A DNA stretch of 64,000 nt, from the NCBI RefSeq assembly GCF_009761675.1, contig NZ_QUZH01000028.1, forward strand, positions 1-64,000, in the 5' to 3' direction. The translations under genes were made by a program, and so were the position numbers. The DNA comes from Bhargavaea sp. CC-171006. GTDB lineage: Bacteria > Bacillota > Bacilli > Bacillales_A > Planococcaceae. Shown in pieces: positions 8,613-17,812 of this stretch (position 1 is its first letter; every line of letters starts with the position of its first letter). Below the pieces are notes generated by a model. That model ran no database searches, had not been told where the DNA came from, and was given only the letters and a program-made list of their open reading frames with translations.

Positions 8613-8678
8613 GCGGTTTTCTTTTAACCGGTATTCTGATATGCTAAGTCAATAGTTGTGTAGAAAGGGGGAAATGGA

Positions 8679-8867
8679 ATGATCATTCTTGTCACTGTAC
8701 TGTTTTCGATCTTCTATCTGTTCCAGATCAACAAGATGACCTATGCCCTCTGCGAAGTCAGGGAAATCCCCGAGGAAAAGCAGCCGAAGATTTATCAGAC
8801 GGTCAACATCCTCATCACGATCTTAATCATCTCGTTTTTTGTCGAGATCATGACTGCCATCTCCTGA
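8679..8867 (+). CDS. Small two-helix membrane protein
   Basis: 62 residues: a hydrophobic start (IILVTVLFSIFYLF), a short polar loop with EVREIPEEKQPK, and a second hydrophobic helix (ILITILIISFFVEIM). AAAGGGGG lies at good distance before the ATG. It stands between the DUF3267 gene and a strong terminator. I do not recognise the family; both termini are probably on the same side of the membrane. Confidence 0.6.
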   Translation: MIILVTVLFSIFYLFQINKMTYALCEVREIPEEKQPKIYQTVNILITILIISFFVEIMTAIS

Positions 8868-8878
8868 ATGAAAATAAT

Positions 8879-8918
8879 AAACGTCCATCCGCCCGGTTTC
8901 CGGGGGATGGACGTTTTT
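8879..8918 (+). terminator. Terminator after the 62-residue membrane protein gene
   Basis: AAACGTCCATCC (8879-8890) pairs with GGATGGACGTTT (8905-8916), followed by a T run; an extra inner CCCGG/CCGGG stem is possible. The 143 bases up to 9061 hold no other feature I can see. Confidence 0.88.
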
Positions 8919-9061
8919 GATTCGACGGTAGGACGGTATTCTGGTGCCGGCATTTCCTTTAGTTCACCGGACAATCCGCCGGCCATACCGGTCCTTTCCC
9001 TTCGCTGCTGTCATTCAGGCGGCGCGGCCGAAGGGGGATCATGCCGGCCCCCCTTTATTCA

Positions 9062-9154
9062 TCAGTAGACGTACGCTGCCCCGACGATGATCAGCAGGAT
9101 GAAAAGGACGACGATCAAGGCGAAGCCGCCGCCGTAGTTGAAACCTCCGCTCAT
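9062..9154 (-). CDS. YjcZ-family sporulation peptide
   Basis: 30-residue peptide starting MSGGFNYGGGFALIVV, then one transmembrane helix ending in VGAAYVY. This glycine/tyrosine start plus single helix is characteristic of the YjcZ family, which is widespread in spore formers. GGGAGGTGATC precedes the ATG with ideal spacing. It is transcribed opposite to prsA. Function is unknown; family members are expressed during sporulation. Confidence 0.85.
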   Translation of the reverse strand: MSGGFNYGGGFALIVVLFILLIIVGAAYVY

Positions 9155-9227
9155 GTGATCACCTCCCTTCTCTCCCGTATCGTATGCGCGGGTGAAAAGG
9201 GTCTGTGGGCATTTGCCGGGAACCTTT

Positions 9228-9256
9228 TTGTAGCCAGGTCGTTTTTATGATATATT
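9228..9256 (+). promoter_or_regulatory. SigA-type promoter for prsA
   Basis: TTGTAG (9228-9233), 17-base spacer, TATATT (9251-9256), 36 bases before the start codon. Confidence 0.6.
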
Positions 9257-9291
9257 TACTTTTGTTTACACAATCAGAAGGGGAGTTTAGA

Positions 9292-10194
9292 ATGAAGAAA
9301 TCTGTAATCGCAGCAACTGTCGCCGCGTCGGTGCTTGCCCTCTCCGCCTGCAGCAACAACGCAGGAGAAGATGTCATCGTGTCGTCCAAAGTGGGTGACA
9401 TCACGCAACAGGATCTGTATGAAGAAATGAAGACAACAGTTGGCGAGCAGGCGCTCCAGCTGATGGTCATCGAAAAAGTTCTTGACGATAAATACGATGT
9501 CGACCAGAAAGAAGTCGATAAGCAATATAACGACATGAAAGAACAGGCCGGCGAAGGTTTTGATTCCTTCCTCGCCCAGCAAGGCTATACAGAAGAAAGC
9601 TACAAAGACATGATCAAGCTCAACCTTCTCCAGGAAAAGGCCCTGACTGAAGGTGTTGAAGTGACGGACGAAGAAGTTGACCAGTACATCGACCGCATGG
9701 GTACCGAGCTGAACGCCCGCCATATCCTCGTGGAGGATGAAAAAACGGCAAAAGAAGTAAAGACGAAGCTTGACGAAGGCGGAGACTTCGCAGAGCTTGC
9801 CAAGGAATACTCCACTGAACCGGCTGCTCAGGAATCCGGCGGAGATCTTGGCTGGTTCGGTCCCGACAAGATGGTCGCCGACTTCACGGACGCAGCTTAT
9901 GGCCTCAAAGTGGACCAGATCAGTGAACCGGTCAAGACGGACTTCGGCTACCACATCATCCAGGTGACCGATACCCGTGAAGCGGAAGGTGCAGAGAAGA
10001 AGGAAGACATCACCGATGAGCGCCGCGCGGAAATCAAGGACGAACTAGTCCAGAAAAAGGCTGATCCGAACGCCCTGATGGACAAGCTGTCCAAGATGCT
10101 TGATGATGCGGATATTAAAATCAAGGATGAAGACCTGAAAGACGCGCTTGACCAGTTCAAAGGTCCGGCTGCAGATTCCGAAGAGAAAAAATAA
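9292..10194 (+). CDS. prsA: Foldase lipoprotein PrsA (parvulin-type prolyl isomerase)
   Basis: Membrane-anchored foldase acting on secreted proteins outside the cell. The 300-residue product has a lipoprotein signal peptide with lipobox LSAC (Cys20), an N-terminal SurA-like region, and a parvulin domain at about residues 140-230 ([28 protein letters not shown]), then a charged tail. The ATG at 9292 follows GAAGGGGAG and directly begins the signal peptide. Order hpr-prsA matches B. subtilis, where Hpr also controls extracellular proteases whose folding needs PrsA. Confidence 0.95.
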   Translation: MKKSVIAATVAASVLALSACSNNAGEDVIVSSKVGDITQQDLYEEMKTTVGEQALQLMVIEKVLDDKYDVDQKEVDKQYNDMKEQAGEGFDSFLAQQGYTEESYKDMIKLNLLQEKALTEGVEVTDEEVDQYIDRMGTELNARHILVEDEKTAKEVKTKLDEGGDFAELAKEYSTEPAAQESGGDLGWFGPDKMVADFTDAAYGLKVDQISEPVKTDFGYHIIQVTDTREAEGAEKKEDITDERRAEIKDELVQKKADPNALMDKLSKMLDDADIKIKDEDLKDALDQFKGPAADSEEKK

Positions 10195-10202
10195 TTGATG
10201 AA

Positions 10203-10237
10203 GAACCGGCATCCAATATGGGTGCCGGTTCGTTTTT
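10203..10237 (+). terminator. Terminator after prsA
   Basis: GAACCGGCATCC (10203-10214) pairs with GGGTGCCGGTTC (10220-10231) with one G-T pair, followed by GTTTTT. Confidence 0.85.
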
Positions 10238-10277
10238 GTTATATAATGGATGAAATTCACCGCTGGGAGGGACTGTC

Positions 10278-10751
10278 ATGATCCGCAAGATGCAAGAAAA
10301 GGATATTCCTGCGGTCCGGCAGGTTGCCGCTGAAAGCTGGCACGATACATATGGAGAAATCATTCCGCGGGAGATCCGGGAGCGGTTCCTCGCGACTGCC
10401 TATAGTCCCGCATCACTGCAGAAACGTCTCGAGAAGTCCACCCTATACGTGGCAGAACACCAGGGTACCATCGTCGGGTTCGCCAACTTCTTCCGCCTTC
10501 CGGAGACCGGGGATGCCGAACTCTCGGCCATCTACCTTCTTCCTGCCTGTCAGGGCCAGGGACTCGGAACCGCCCTTCTGGAGAGCGGGATCGGCGAACT
10601 GGACGCTGAACGCCTCTACCTCACAGTCGAGCGTGACAATGAGAACGGAAAACGGTTCTACGAGGCCCGCGGCTTCAGTGCCGTTGATGAATTCGAAGAG
10701 GACTTCGGCGGACACACCCTTTACAGTGTACGGATGATGCGCCCGCTCTGA
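10278..10751 (+). CDS. GNAT family N-acetyltransferase
   Basis: 157-residue acetyl-CoA-dependent acyltransferase. Motif A (AIYLLPACQGQGLGTALL) contains the QGQGLG acetyl-CoA loop, and NGKRFYEARGF is motif B. GGGAGGG precedes the ATG. It is a single-gene unit between two terminators. The acceptor cannot be predicted; polyamine or protein N-terminal acetylation are both possible for this subgroup. Confidence 0.8.
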   Translation: MIRKMQEKDIPAVRQVAAESWHDTYGEIIPREIRERFLATAYSPASLQKRLEKSTLYVAEHQGTIVGFANFFRLPETGDAELSAIYLLPACQGQGLGTALLESGIGELDAERLYLTVERDNENGKRFYEARGFSAVDEFEEDFGGHTLYSVRMMRPL

Positions 10752-10764
10752 TGATTACTCTCCG

Positions 10765-10793
10765 TCCCGGACAAATAGGTCCGGGGCTTTTTT
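10765..10793 (+). terminator. Terminator after the acetyltransferase gene
   Basis: CCCGGAC (10766-10772) pairs with GTCCGGG (10779-10785), followed by GCTTTTTT. Confidence 0.8.
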
Positions 10794-10870
10794 GATTTTG
10801 ATGGATTGGCGCAGTGCTCAGTATGGGCACAATGATGAATGGGGATATTGAATGAATAAGGAGGTGCGAG

Positions 10871-11059
10871 ATGAACCACGATTTAACTGAACTCGAAGTC
10901 GAACATTTGCGGAGTCTGATTGGCGGTCATGGCAACGTCTCCAAGAAGTTGGATGATTATGCTCAGCGTTGCACAGACCCAGAGCTGAAAACCCTTTTCG
11001 AACGGGACGCACAAGCCGCAAAGCAGGCGCAACAGGATCTCTTGTCCTATTTGAATTAA
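10871..11059 (+). CDS. Small helical protein, probably spore-coat associated
   Basis: 62 residues, predicted all-helical and soluble, rich in charged residues and Gln (AQAAKQAQQDLLSYL at the end). AAGGAGGTG precedes the ATG. It ends 11 bases before a CotF-like gene and shares its helical character (LDDYAQRCTDPELKTLFERD resembles half of a CotF domain), so the two probably form a pair. The spore coat assignment rests on this neighbour. Confidence 0.6.
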   Translation: MNHDLTELEVEHLRSLIGGHGNVSKKLDDYAQRCTDPELKTLFERDAQAAKQAQQDLLSYLN

Positions 11060-11070
11060 GGAGGATGTTT

Positions 11071-11334
11071 ATGTTCCAGGATAAAGAAATGGTGAATGAC
11101 TATCTGGCCGGTTTAAATGCAAGCTTGACCGGCTATGCCAACATCATTGCACAAACGAATAACGCAGAACTCAGACAGACATTGATTCAGTTGAGAAATC
11201 AGGATGAGTCGCGCCAGCGGACACTCTACAGTTACGCCCTTCAGAAAGGGCACTACAAACCCGCAGCACCCGCCTCAAAAGAAGTGATTCAGCAACTGCG
11301 AACCCAACTGCTGGCTGAACAGCAGCAAAATTAA
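11071..11334 (+). CDS. CotF-like spore coat protein
   Basis: 87-residue helical protein resembling the CotF coat domain (DKEMVNDYLAGLNASLTGYANII and LRNQDESRQRTLYSYALQKGHY). The ATG at 11071 has AAGGAGG six bases upstream; the ATG at 11065 touches the Shine-Dalgarno. It shares an operon with the 62-residue gene before it. A Tyr- and Pro-containing C-terminal tail follows the domain. CotF relatives are structural coat components made during sporulation. Confidence 0.65.
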   Translation: MFQDKEMVNDYLAGLNASLTGYANIIAQTNNAELRQTLIQLRNQDESRQRTLYSYALQKGHYKPAAPASKEVIQQLRTQLLAEQQQN

Positions 11335-11384
11335 CTTCGCCCGGAGGGGCTGTGCAAAAATCTGAATTCAGCCCGCCATATAGA

Positions 11385-11556
11385 AAACGGCACGGACGCC
11401 GGGAGACTCCTCGAAAATGCTTCGCATTTCCTTCGTGCGAGGTTTATTCGAGGAGGCTTTTCTGTCCTGCGGGAAAAGCCGGGCTGTCGAGACCCGCTTC
11501 ACGCGGGGCTAGGCGCCGGCCCGCGGTAAGCGACCAGAGTCCGTGCCGTTTGCTTT
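11385..11556 (+). repeat. Structured intergenic repeat, copy 2
   Basis: Bounded by AAACGGCACGGAC (11385-11397) and its exact complement at 11539-11551, then GCTTTTT. Shared blocks: CGGGAGACTCCT (11400-11411), CGGGAAAAGCCGGG (11470-11483) and GCCCGCGGTAAGCGAC (11519-11534). Compared with copy 1 it carries an extra segment with nested hairpins at 11411-11465. It starts 51 bases after the CotF-like stop. No gene is seen in 11335-11658. Confidence 0.8.
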
Positions 11557-11774
11557 TTCACACTGATACTTATTTTCCGGACATCCCCTTTTCGCATTCA
11601 GGCACAATTTCCATTCCTGGGCATATGATGATACCCAAGTCTGTTTGAAAGGATTGAAATGGGTACCATCCTCCCCCTTACCCGGGTCATTACGCTGGAA
11701 CGCCGTACTATTGGGCCTACCCCGCAGGAACTTCTTACGCCTACCCGACGGCGCCAGATCCCGTAAATCAGGGG

Positions 11775-12452
11775 ATGTCCGCACAAATGTTGAGAGATTA
11801 CGGACCCAACCCGTTCACCATCAATATCAACCGGGCAGCCAGACTTAACCAAAATTACCGGACGGCATTATGGACCGGCCCTCATTTACAGGTTACATTA
11901 ATGTCCATCAATCCCGGTGACGACATCGGACTGGAAATCCATCCCGTTGTCGACCAGTTTTTGCGTATTGAACAGGGCCAGGGATATGTCCAGATGGGCA
12001 AGAGGAAAGACCGACTGGATTATGTCAGGAACGTCCAGGATGATTCCGCCATCATGGTTCCTGCCGGCACGTGGCATAATGTGACCAATACCGGCAGCAC
12101 CCCGATGAAGCTGTACTCAATCTATGCCCCGCCCAACCATCCGCCTAATACGGTGGACCCTACGAAAGCGGATTCCAAGGAAAGAATGCAGCGCATCCGG
12201 CACGAGACAGGAAATAACGTGTTGATTGACGGCAAGACCCCTGATGATTGGGTCCGGCACATAGAGTACTTGGTGAATGAAGGATTGGATGATGTCAAAC
12301 GGGGCATCAATTCGACGCATATCCTCCAGGAATTCATTCTGATGGGGGTCCTTGTCGGCAAGGGTTATTCCCCTGAACAGGCATACGAGACCGTGGAAGA
12401 ATGGGAACGGACGGGTGTTTCCAAACTGCTTCAGCAAAGCAAAAACATGTAG
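11775..12452 (+). CDS. Cupin-domain protein, probably spore associated; N-terminus frameshifted
   Basis: 225 residues from the first usable ATG. The cupin barrel spans about residues 30-125 (EIHPVVDQFLRIEQGQG, VPAGTWHNVTNTG), followed by a helical C-terminal part (VRHIEYLVNEGLDDVKRG). The same frame is open upstream from 11658 and encodes a Tyr/Pro/Gly-rich stretch (HPPPYPGHYAG, PYYWAYPAG), but its only good start, ATG at 11659 behind AAAGGA, is one base out of frame: adding one G to ATGGG restores MGYHPPPYP. The paralogue at 58522 begins MGHPPYP, supporting this. Metal-binding His are present; activity unknown. Confidence 0.75.
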   Translation: MSAQMLRDYGPNPFTININRAARLNQNYRTALWTGPHLQVTLMSINPGDDIGLEIHPVVDQFLRIEQGQGYVQMGKRKDRLDYVRNVQDDSAIMVPAGTWHNVTNTGSTPMKLYSIYAPPNHPPNTVDPTKADSKERMQRIRHETGNNVLIDGKTPDDWVRHIEYLVNEGLDDVKRGINSTHILQEFILMGVLVGKGYSPEQAYETVEEWERTGVSKLLQQSKNM

Positions 12453-12460
12453 AGTCATTG

Positions 12461-12493
12461 AAAAGAGCCCGACTCGTGGAGTCAGGCTCTTTT
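12461..12493. terminator. Bidirectional terminator between cupin gene and yhaM
   Basis: AAAAGAGCC (12461-12469) pairs with GGCTCTTTT (12485-12493), with an inner GACTC/GAGTC stem. Confidence 0.88.
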
Positions 12494-12505
12494 GATATGA
12501 ATGAC

Positions 12506-13465
12506 TTACTCGAAGGTCGGCTTGTAGAACTGGCGATTATCAAGCGGGAAGAGACGCTCTGTGAACTCTCCCGGCTCCGCCTTTGACAGTGCGCGGTTGA
12601 GCATGTTCATCTTCGCATCGATGTTGTCGATGTAGTGGAGGATCTCCGCCTCTTTCAGCATCGGGCGCTTCGGGCTGCCCCACTCTTCCTTGCCATGGTG
12701 GCTCAGGACCATATGCTGCAGGAGAACGACTTCCTCCCCTTCTATCCCGAGCTCTTTTGCGGCCATTGCAATCTCGTTGACCATAATCGTAATGTGGCCG
12801 AGAAGATTGCCTGCAGGCGTGTAGACAGTGCCGACAGGGCCGGACAGCTCCACCACCTTACCGACATCGTGGAGGATGATCCCTGCATACAGAAGGTCTT
12901 TATTTAGTGTTGGATACAGCTCGGCAATCGCCTTGCCGAGGCGCAGCATCGAGACGACATGGTCGAGCAGGCCCGACACGTAGTCGTGGTGGTTCTTGGT
13001 TGCGGCCGGATAAACGAGGAACGCCTCCCGGTGCTGCTTCAGCAAGTATCTCGTGATGCGCTGAATGTTCGGATTGGTGATCTCGAAGATATAGGGTGAC
13101 AGCTCTTCATATAGTTCCTCTTTTGATTTCTCGGCGCTTGGAACGAGGTCGGAAATCTGGATGGGCTCATCCGGCTTGGCAGGACGGATACTTTTGATGC
13201 GGAGCTGGTTTCTGCCCCGATATTCATGGACATCACCGCCGACCCGGACGATCGAGGCCGGCTGGAACATCTTCTCATGCTCCTCTTTCGCATCCCAGAG
13301 CTTCGCTTCGATATCGCCCGTCTTATCCTGCAGGATCAGCGTCATGAACGGGCTTCCTGTTGTCGTCATGCCTTTGGTTGCCTGCTTGATGAGCATGAAC
13401 AGATCGACCCGCTCGCCTGTTTTATAGGTTCCGATCCCTTTCATCTCGGTACCGACTCCTTTCAT
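12506..13465 (-). CDS. yhaM: 3'-5' exoribonuclease YhaM
   Basis: 319-residue nuclease with an N-terminal OB-fold (about residues 10-95; [19 protein letters not shown]) and an HD metal-binding domain ([34 protein letters not shown]). In B. subtilis YhaM removes short 3' extensions from RNA. The ATG at 13465 overlaps the yhaN stop in ATGA and has AAGGGGAG seven bases upstream; the ATG seven codons later has a poorer spacing. Last gene of the yhaO-yhaN-yhaM operon. Confidence 0.92.
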   Translation of the reverse strand: MKGVGTEMKGIGTYKTGERVDLFMLIKQATKGMTTTGSPFMTLILQDKTGDIEAKLWDAKEEHEKMFQPASIVRVGGDVHEYRGRNQLRIKSIRPAKPDEPIQISDLVPSAEKSKEELYEELSPYIFEITNPNIQRITRYLLKQHREAFLVYPAATKNHHDYVSGLLDHVVSMLRLGKAIAELYPTLNKDLLYAGIILHDVGKVVELSGPVGTVYTPAGNLLGHITIMVNEIAMAAKELGIEGEEVVLLQHMVLSHHGKEEWGSPKRPMLKEAEILHYIDNIDAKMNMLNRALSKAEPGEFTERLFPLDNRQFYKPTFE

Positions 13466-16335
13466 CTCAGCACTCCCCTTTCGCTCCCGGCTCCGGCCAC
13501 GCTGATGACGGCTGCCTCACTGAAGGCGCCGGCCATCTCCTTGTGGCAGGTGAAATACAGGAACTGGTGATGAATCTTCAATTCTTCCAATAAGTTTATC
13601 ATATTGCCGAGCCGTGCCCGGTCGAAGTGGACGAACGGATCATCCATGATGATCGGAAACGGGGCCGAATCCAGAAGAGAGGCTGCAAGAGACAGCCGCA
13701 TGGAGATATAAGCCTGCTCCTTTGTCGCCTGGCTCAGCTCATTCAGGCCAAATCGCATGCCGCTGGCTCCTTCCGACTCGATCAGGCCGTCGACATTCAG
13801 TACAAGCGCCGCATGGACACCGCCCGTGAGTTCCCGGAACCATCCTGAAGCCCGATCGATCACGTCCGGCAGCTTCTGTTCCTTGAGTCTCCCGGTGGCT
13901 CCGCTGATCGCGGAGACGGCCGCTTTGCGGGCGGCCCATTTCACGGAAAGCTCCCGGAACGCCGCCTTTTTCTCTTCGAATTCCTGCAACAGGGCATCAT
14001 ATGCGGTATCTGCTACAAGATGACCCATCTGTGCTTTTAGTTCTGCCTGTCTTTTAATCAGGCCGGTCCGCTCTTCCGCGATCGCTTGCAGGGATTCACG
14101 GTTCTCCTTGATCCGCAGGCTAATCTGCTCAATATCCGGAGCGGCTGCCTTTCCCGGAGCTCCGATACGCGTTAACTGCTCACCAATGCGGCCGATCATC
14201 TCCACTAGCTCCGTTTTCCTCGAAGCTTTTCCTGCGGCTTCGTAATACGCCTGTTCTCCTTCTGCTGCCGCAGTCGCAAACAGCGTATTGATTTCGGATT
14301 CAAGAGTTGTCTTGAGACTCTCAGCTTCCGCCAGTTCATCTGACAGCCTGTTCTGTTCTTCAAGCAGCCGGTCCCTTTTTTCGCCGGTCCTCAGCAAGTA
14401 CATTTCCGCTTCTTTAAGCCCCGGAAACAGGAGATGATCCGGCACGGGATGACCGATCAGTTCATGTGCGCCGTTCCTTATGGCACCGGCCGTCCGGATC
14501 GCCCGGTCCCGCTTTTCTTCTTCTGAGCGGATACGGCGCAACGTTTCCTGCAGTTCCCGTACCAGCCGGAACAGTTCCGGCATGATTGCCGCAGGCAGCC
14601 TTCCCGTGATTCCGTAGCCTTCCAGGAATGTGCCAAGCCTTTCTTCGGTATCATCAAGAACCGCCGCGGCGGATTTCCATGATGTGTTGAGTTCCCCGAC
14701 CTCACTCCGGATACGTTCTTCCGCTTCGATGAGCCGGTCGAGTTCAATGAAGTGCCGTCGCACCCGCTCTGCCCTGCGGTCCAGCTCTTCTTCCCTGCCG
14801 CCGTATTGGCTGAGAATCAGTCGCTCCTCTTCCGTCAGTCCGTCATTGCCGTCCCCCTGCCTTAAGAGGAGGTACACAGAGGCGGCACCCGCCGCCACTC
14901 CGGCAGCGGCAAACAGCCAGTTCTCAGAAAAGATGGCCATGGCGATGATCAATGCGGCAAGGCCTGCAAGAATCAGGATCGGCTGCCGGCTATCGCTATG
15001 CCCTGTGTTTTGTTTGGCTGCAGCAGCCACGAGGCGCTTTTTGAGCGTGGGCCATTTCGATGCCCACTCGATCTCCCCGTCATCCGGCCCGGATGCTTCA
15101 AGTTTGTTTTGCTCATCGGCAATCCGCCCGGCCTCGGCCGTTTTTTCTGCAATCCGCTCATCAAGACGTTCGAGACTTCTTGTTGCGCGGTCATGTTCCT
15201 CTGTCAGGCTGTGAAGTTCTTCCTCTTTCCGGATTGATGTGTCCGCCAGGGCGGCTGTTTCTTCGTCAGCCAGACCGAGACGGGCAAGGAGGCCGTCTTT
15301 CATTGCGGTAAGCTCCCGCAGCGCATGCTCTGCAGCAGTCTCCAGTGACCGCGCTTCATGCCAGGCGGCTTCGTCGGAGAGAGCAGACCGGAGTTTTGAA
15401 AGCCGCTCCGCATCCGGTTTTTCCGGCATCTCTTTTCCGACAGCGGCAATCCGTTCCTGAAGGTTCCTGATCGCTGCATCTGCAGCAATCTTCCGGTCCT
15501 TCAGTGCTTCATACCGCCGGATCCCTTCGGCAGGAAACGGGGCATCACCGATTGCCTGCAGCTCTTCCTCCGTCTTTCGGCGTTCGATTTCGAGCGGAGC
15601 CGCCTGCCTGAGGATGGACAGCCGTTCCTGATCAGCGGTAAGTGCGGATTCTTCTTCCGCAATCTCATTTAACCGCAAAGCGATTTCCGCCATGCGCTCT
15701 TTCATGGGGGCATAAGCATCCGAATTTTTCCGATGTTCCCCGATTTCAGCCTCGATTTCCTTCATCTCATTCAGCAGGACATTCATCTCGGGAACCCGGC
15801 CGGACTTCTTGAACAGCCCGTCCATCTCTTTTTCCAATCGTGCTTTGTAACCCGCAAGATCCTCGGCCCCGGTTGTTCCGGAAGCGATCAGCGCCTGTCC
15901 CAGTTCTTCTTCGTTCATCCTGCCGATTTCCTGAAGCTGCAGGAGAGAGAATGAGAAAACGGACTCAAACGACTGACGGTCGTAACCCCGCAGCAGCCGC
16001 CCGAGCGTTTCCTCCCCTTCTTCCCTGCCGTCCGGAAAGCGGACAGTCACTTCACCGGCGGAGCGGCCCGCAATCCGTTCAATCACACAAGGGCCGAATT
16101 CGCTGTCCGTCACATGCACCTGCCCGCCGTACGCGCCGCCTGTTTTCGGTTCGTACCGGAGAAGCGAACTTCCCCGCTGCGGAAAGCCGAAAAGCGTGTG
16201 GAGGATGAACTGCCGGATCGTCGTCTTGCCCGCTTCGTTCGGCCCGTACAGGACGTTGATGCCCCGTTCAAGGTCGATTGTCACGTTCTCGTGCTTGCCG
16301 AATCCGTAGATGACGAGCTTCGTGATGGTCATCAT
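13462..16335 (-). CDS. yhaN: SbcC/Rad50-like ATPase YhaN
   Basis: 957-residue SMC/Rad50-type ATPase. Walker [10 protein letters not shown] lies at residues 31-39; a long coiled-coil region fills the middle and contains a hydrophobic hairpin-like segment ([17 protein letters not shown], then a second hydrophobic stretch) that suggests membrane association. Signature-like [13 protein letters not shown] and Walker [14 protein letters not shown] lie near the C-terminus. It overlaps both neighbours by four bases. By family it should pair with the YhaO nuclease in DNA end processing. Confidence 0.9.
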   Translation of the reverse strand: MMTITKLVIYGFGKHENVTIDLERGINVLYGPNEAGKTTIRQFILHTLFGFPQRGSSLLRYEPKTGGAYGGQVHVTDSEFGPCVIERIAGRSAGEVTVRFPDGREEGEETLGRLLRGYDRQSFESVFSFSLLQLQEIGRMNEEELGQALIASGTTGAEDLAGYKARLEKEMDGLFKKSGRVPEMNVLLNEMKEIEAEIGEHRKNSDAYAPMKERMAEIALRLNEIAEEESALTADQERLSILRQAAPLEIERRKTEEELQAIGDAPFPAEGIRRYEALKDRKIAADAAIRNLQERIAAVGKEMPEKPDAERLSKLRSALSDEAAWHEARSLETAAEHALRELTAMKDGLLARLGLADEETAALADTSIRKEEELHSLTEEHDRATRSLERLDERIAEKTAEAGRIADEQNKLEASGPDDGEIEWASKWPTLKKRLVAAAAKQNTGHSDSRQPILILAGLAALIIAMAIFSENWLFAAAGVAAGAASVYLLLRQGDGNDGLTEEERLILSQYGGREEELDRRAERVRRHFIELDRLIEAEERIRSEVGELNTSWKSAAAVLDDTEERLGTFLEGYGITGRLPAAIMPELFRLVRELQETLRRIRSEEEKRDRAIRTAGAIRNGAHELIGHPVPDHLLFPGLKEAEMYLLRTGEKRDRLLEEQNRLSDELAEAESLKTTLESEINTLFATAAAEGEQAYYEAAGKASRKTELVEMIGRIGEQLTRIGAPGKAAAPDIEQISLRIKENRESLQAIAEERTGLIKRQAELKAQMGHLVADTAYDALLQEFEEKKAAFRELSVKWAARKAAVSAISGATGRLKEQKLPDVIDRASGWFRELTGGVHAALVLNVDGLIESEGASGMRFGLNELSQATKEQAYISMRLSLAASLLDSAPFPIIMDDPFVHFDRARLGNMINLLEELKIHHQFLYFTCHKEMAGAFSEAAVISVAGAGSERGVLR

Positions 16336-17552
16336 TCTGCCCGCCCCCCTTTCATCAGCCCGTCGGTGAGCAGCCTTTCCGCTTCTTTTCTGATTTCCCT
16401 GATGCTTTCCTCGTCCAGCCGGCCGGTGAACTTGTACGCCTGGCGGTGGCCGTACAGGTCGGAAAGGCGGCTTTTCCAGCCGTCCATATCCCAGCTTCCG
16501 ATTTCATCCAGCACATCGCGCATCAGTCCGCCCGGCACCGACGGAGCGGCCTCCCGCTCCCATGTCATCCGGTGGACTCCGATATCCGGAAAGTCGTTTG
16601 AGGCTGCTTCCCGGATGAATTCCAGCCATTCGGATTCCGGAGCATCACTGAACATCGCTTCCGACTGCTCGTCGATCCCGAAAAGCAGGAGGTCGATCAG
16701 TCCCGGGCCGTTCGCTTCCCTGAACGCACGGATCTGATCCATGCACCGGTCCAGCCACTCGTCCGCATGACGGATACCGCTGCAGTCCACTTCGGCTTCG
16801 CCGAAGACAAGCGCACCTGCGGGGATGAATTCCAGTGACGGAGTTCCCTGCCGGATCGTCACGTCATAGAACCCCTTCACACCGCTTTCCTTCCGGTGAA
16901 GGCCCTGGAGGCTGCCCGGATAAACAATCGGCGGCTGCTTGTGGAGCACCTGGCGCTTATGGATATGGCCGAGCGCCCAATAGTCATACCCCTTGCCGAG
17001 GAGCTCGTCCTTTGTGAACGGGGCGTACACGTCATGCGCCTCGTCTCCCCGGATGCTCCCATGAAGCATCCCGATTTCAACAGCATCGCTATCCGCCTGC
17101 GGATAGTGTCCGATGACCGGCTCTGTAACATGCCGCTCCGGATAACTGAAGCCATGGATTCTCACGTTGGTCCCGCGGACAGTCAATTCAGCCGTCTCCA
17201 CTTCAGGCCCGAACACATGGACATTTTCCGGCAGGGAAAACCGTACCCAGGAACCCGACAGGTGGTCATGGTTGCCGTGGCTGACAAAGACGGGAACCCC
17301 CACCTCGCTGAGCGTTTCCATACCCTGGCGGAACTGCTCCTGCGCCCGCAGGCTCCGGTCCTCGCCATCATAGATGTCTCCTGCAATCAGAAGAAAATCC
17401 GGCCGCGCGCCAGCCGCATAATCAATCAGATTGCGGAACGCCGTGAACGTGCTTTCTCGGACAGTTTCCGATATCTTGCCCGGCAGACCGGCAAAGCCTT
17501 TGAACGGGCTCCCCAAGTGCAGGTCGGCCGCATGGATGAATCGGATCGTCAT
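16332..17552 (-). CDS. yhaO: SbcD/Mre11-like metallophosphoesterase YhaO
   Basis: 406-residue calcineurin-like phosphoesterase, predicted exonuclease partner of YhaN. Metal-binding motifs appear in order: HAADLHLG (near residue 10), AGDIYDG, SHGNHDH, and GHIHKRQ. GAGGAGGTG lies five bases before the ATG. First gene of the yhaO-yhaN-yhaM operon, with ATGA overlaps at each junction pointing to coupled translation and fixed stoichiometry. Confidence 0.92.
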   Translation of the reverse strand: MTIRFIHAADLHLGSPFKGFAGLPGKISETVRESTFTAFRNLIDYAAGARPDFLLIAGDIYDGEDRSLRAQEQFRQGMETLSEVGVPVFVSHGNHDHLSGSWVRFSLPENVHVFGPEVETAELTVRGTNVRIHGFSYPERHVTEPVIGHYPQADSDAVEIGMLHGSIRGDEAHDVYAPFTKDELLGKGYDYWALGHIHKRQVLHKQPPIVYPGSLQGLHRKESGVKGFYDVTIRQGTPSLEFIPAGALVFGEAEVDCSGIRHADEWLDRCMDQIRAFREANGPGLIDLLLFGIDEQSEAMFSDAPESEWLEFIREAASNDFPDIGVHRMTWEREAAPSVPGGLMRDVLDEIGSWDMDGWKSRLSDLYGHRQAYKFTGRLDEESIREIRKEAERLLTDGLMKGGRAE

Positions 17553-17667
17553 CCGGACACCTCCTCAATAGCGAATGTTTGTTCCTATTCTATCATATCA
17601 GGGTAGGGCTTGGAAATGAGATTTGCCATGTTCCTCCTATGAACCTCACGCTCTGGTGAATCGACGG

Positions 17668-17772
17668 TCTTTCGTCACTTTCGAATGCCCTTTCGTCACT
17701 TTCGCGCACCCTTTCATCACTTTCGTACGCCCTTTCATCACTTTCACGCCCCCTTTCATCACTTTCGCACTC
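17668..17772. repeat. 21-bp tandem array B, five units
   Basis: Five 21-base units start at 17668, 17689, 17710, 17731 and 17752; consensus CCTTTCrTCACTTTCrnnnnC. The last five bases vary most. It lies between the yhaO start and the yhaP end, upstream of the yhaO promoter region and next to the yhaP terminator. Confidence 0.92.
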
Positions 17773-17779
17773 CCCCATT

Positions 17780-17802
17780 AAAAAAACCCCGCAAAAGCGG
17801 GG
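17780..17802 (-). terminator. Terminator after yhaP
   Basis: On the minus strand CCCCGC (17802-17797) pairs with GCGGGG (17792-17787) and is followed by TTTTTTT. Confidence 0.85.
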
Positions 17803-17812
17803 GACAAATCTC

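Noticed and set aside
17668-17772. CRISPR array
   Set aside because: Units are contiguous at 21 bases with no unique spacers, and no cas genes are present; the same holds for the arrays at 3311, 29141 and 34980.
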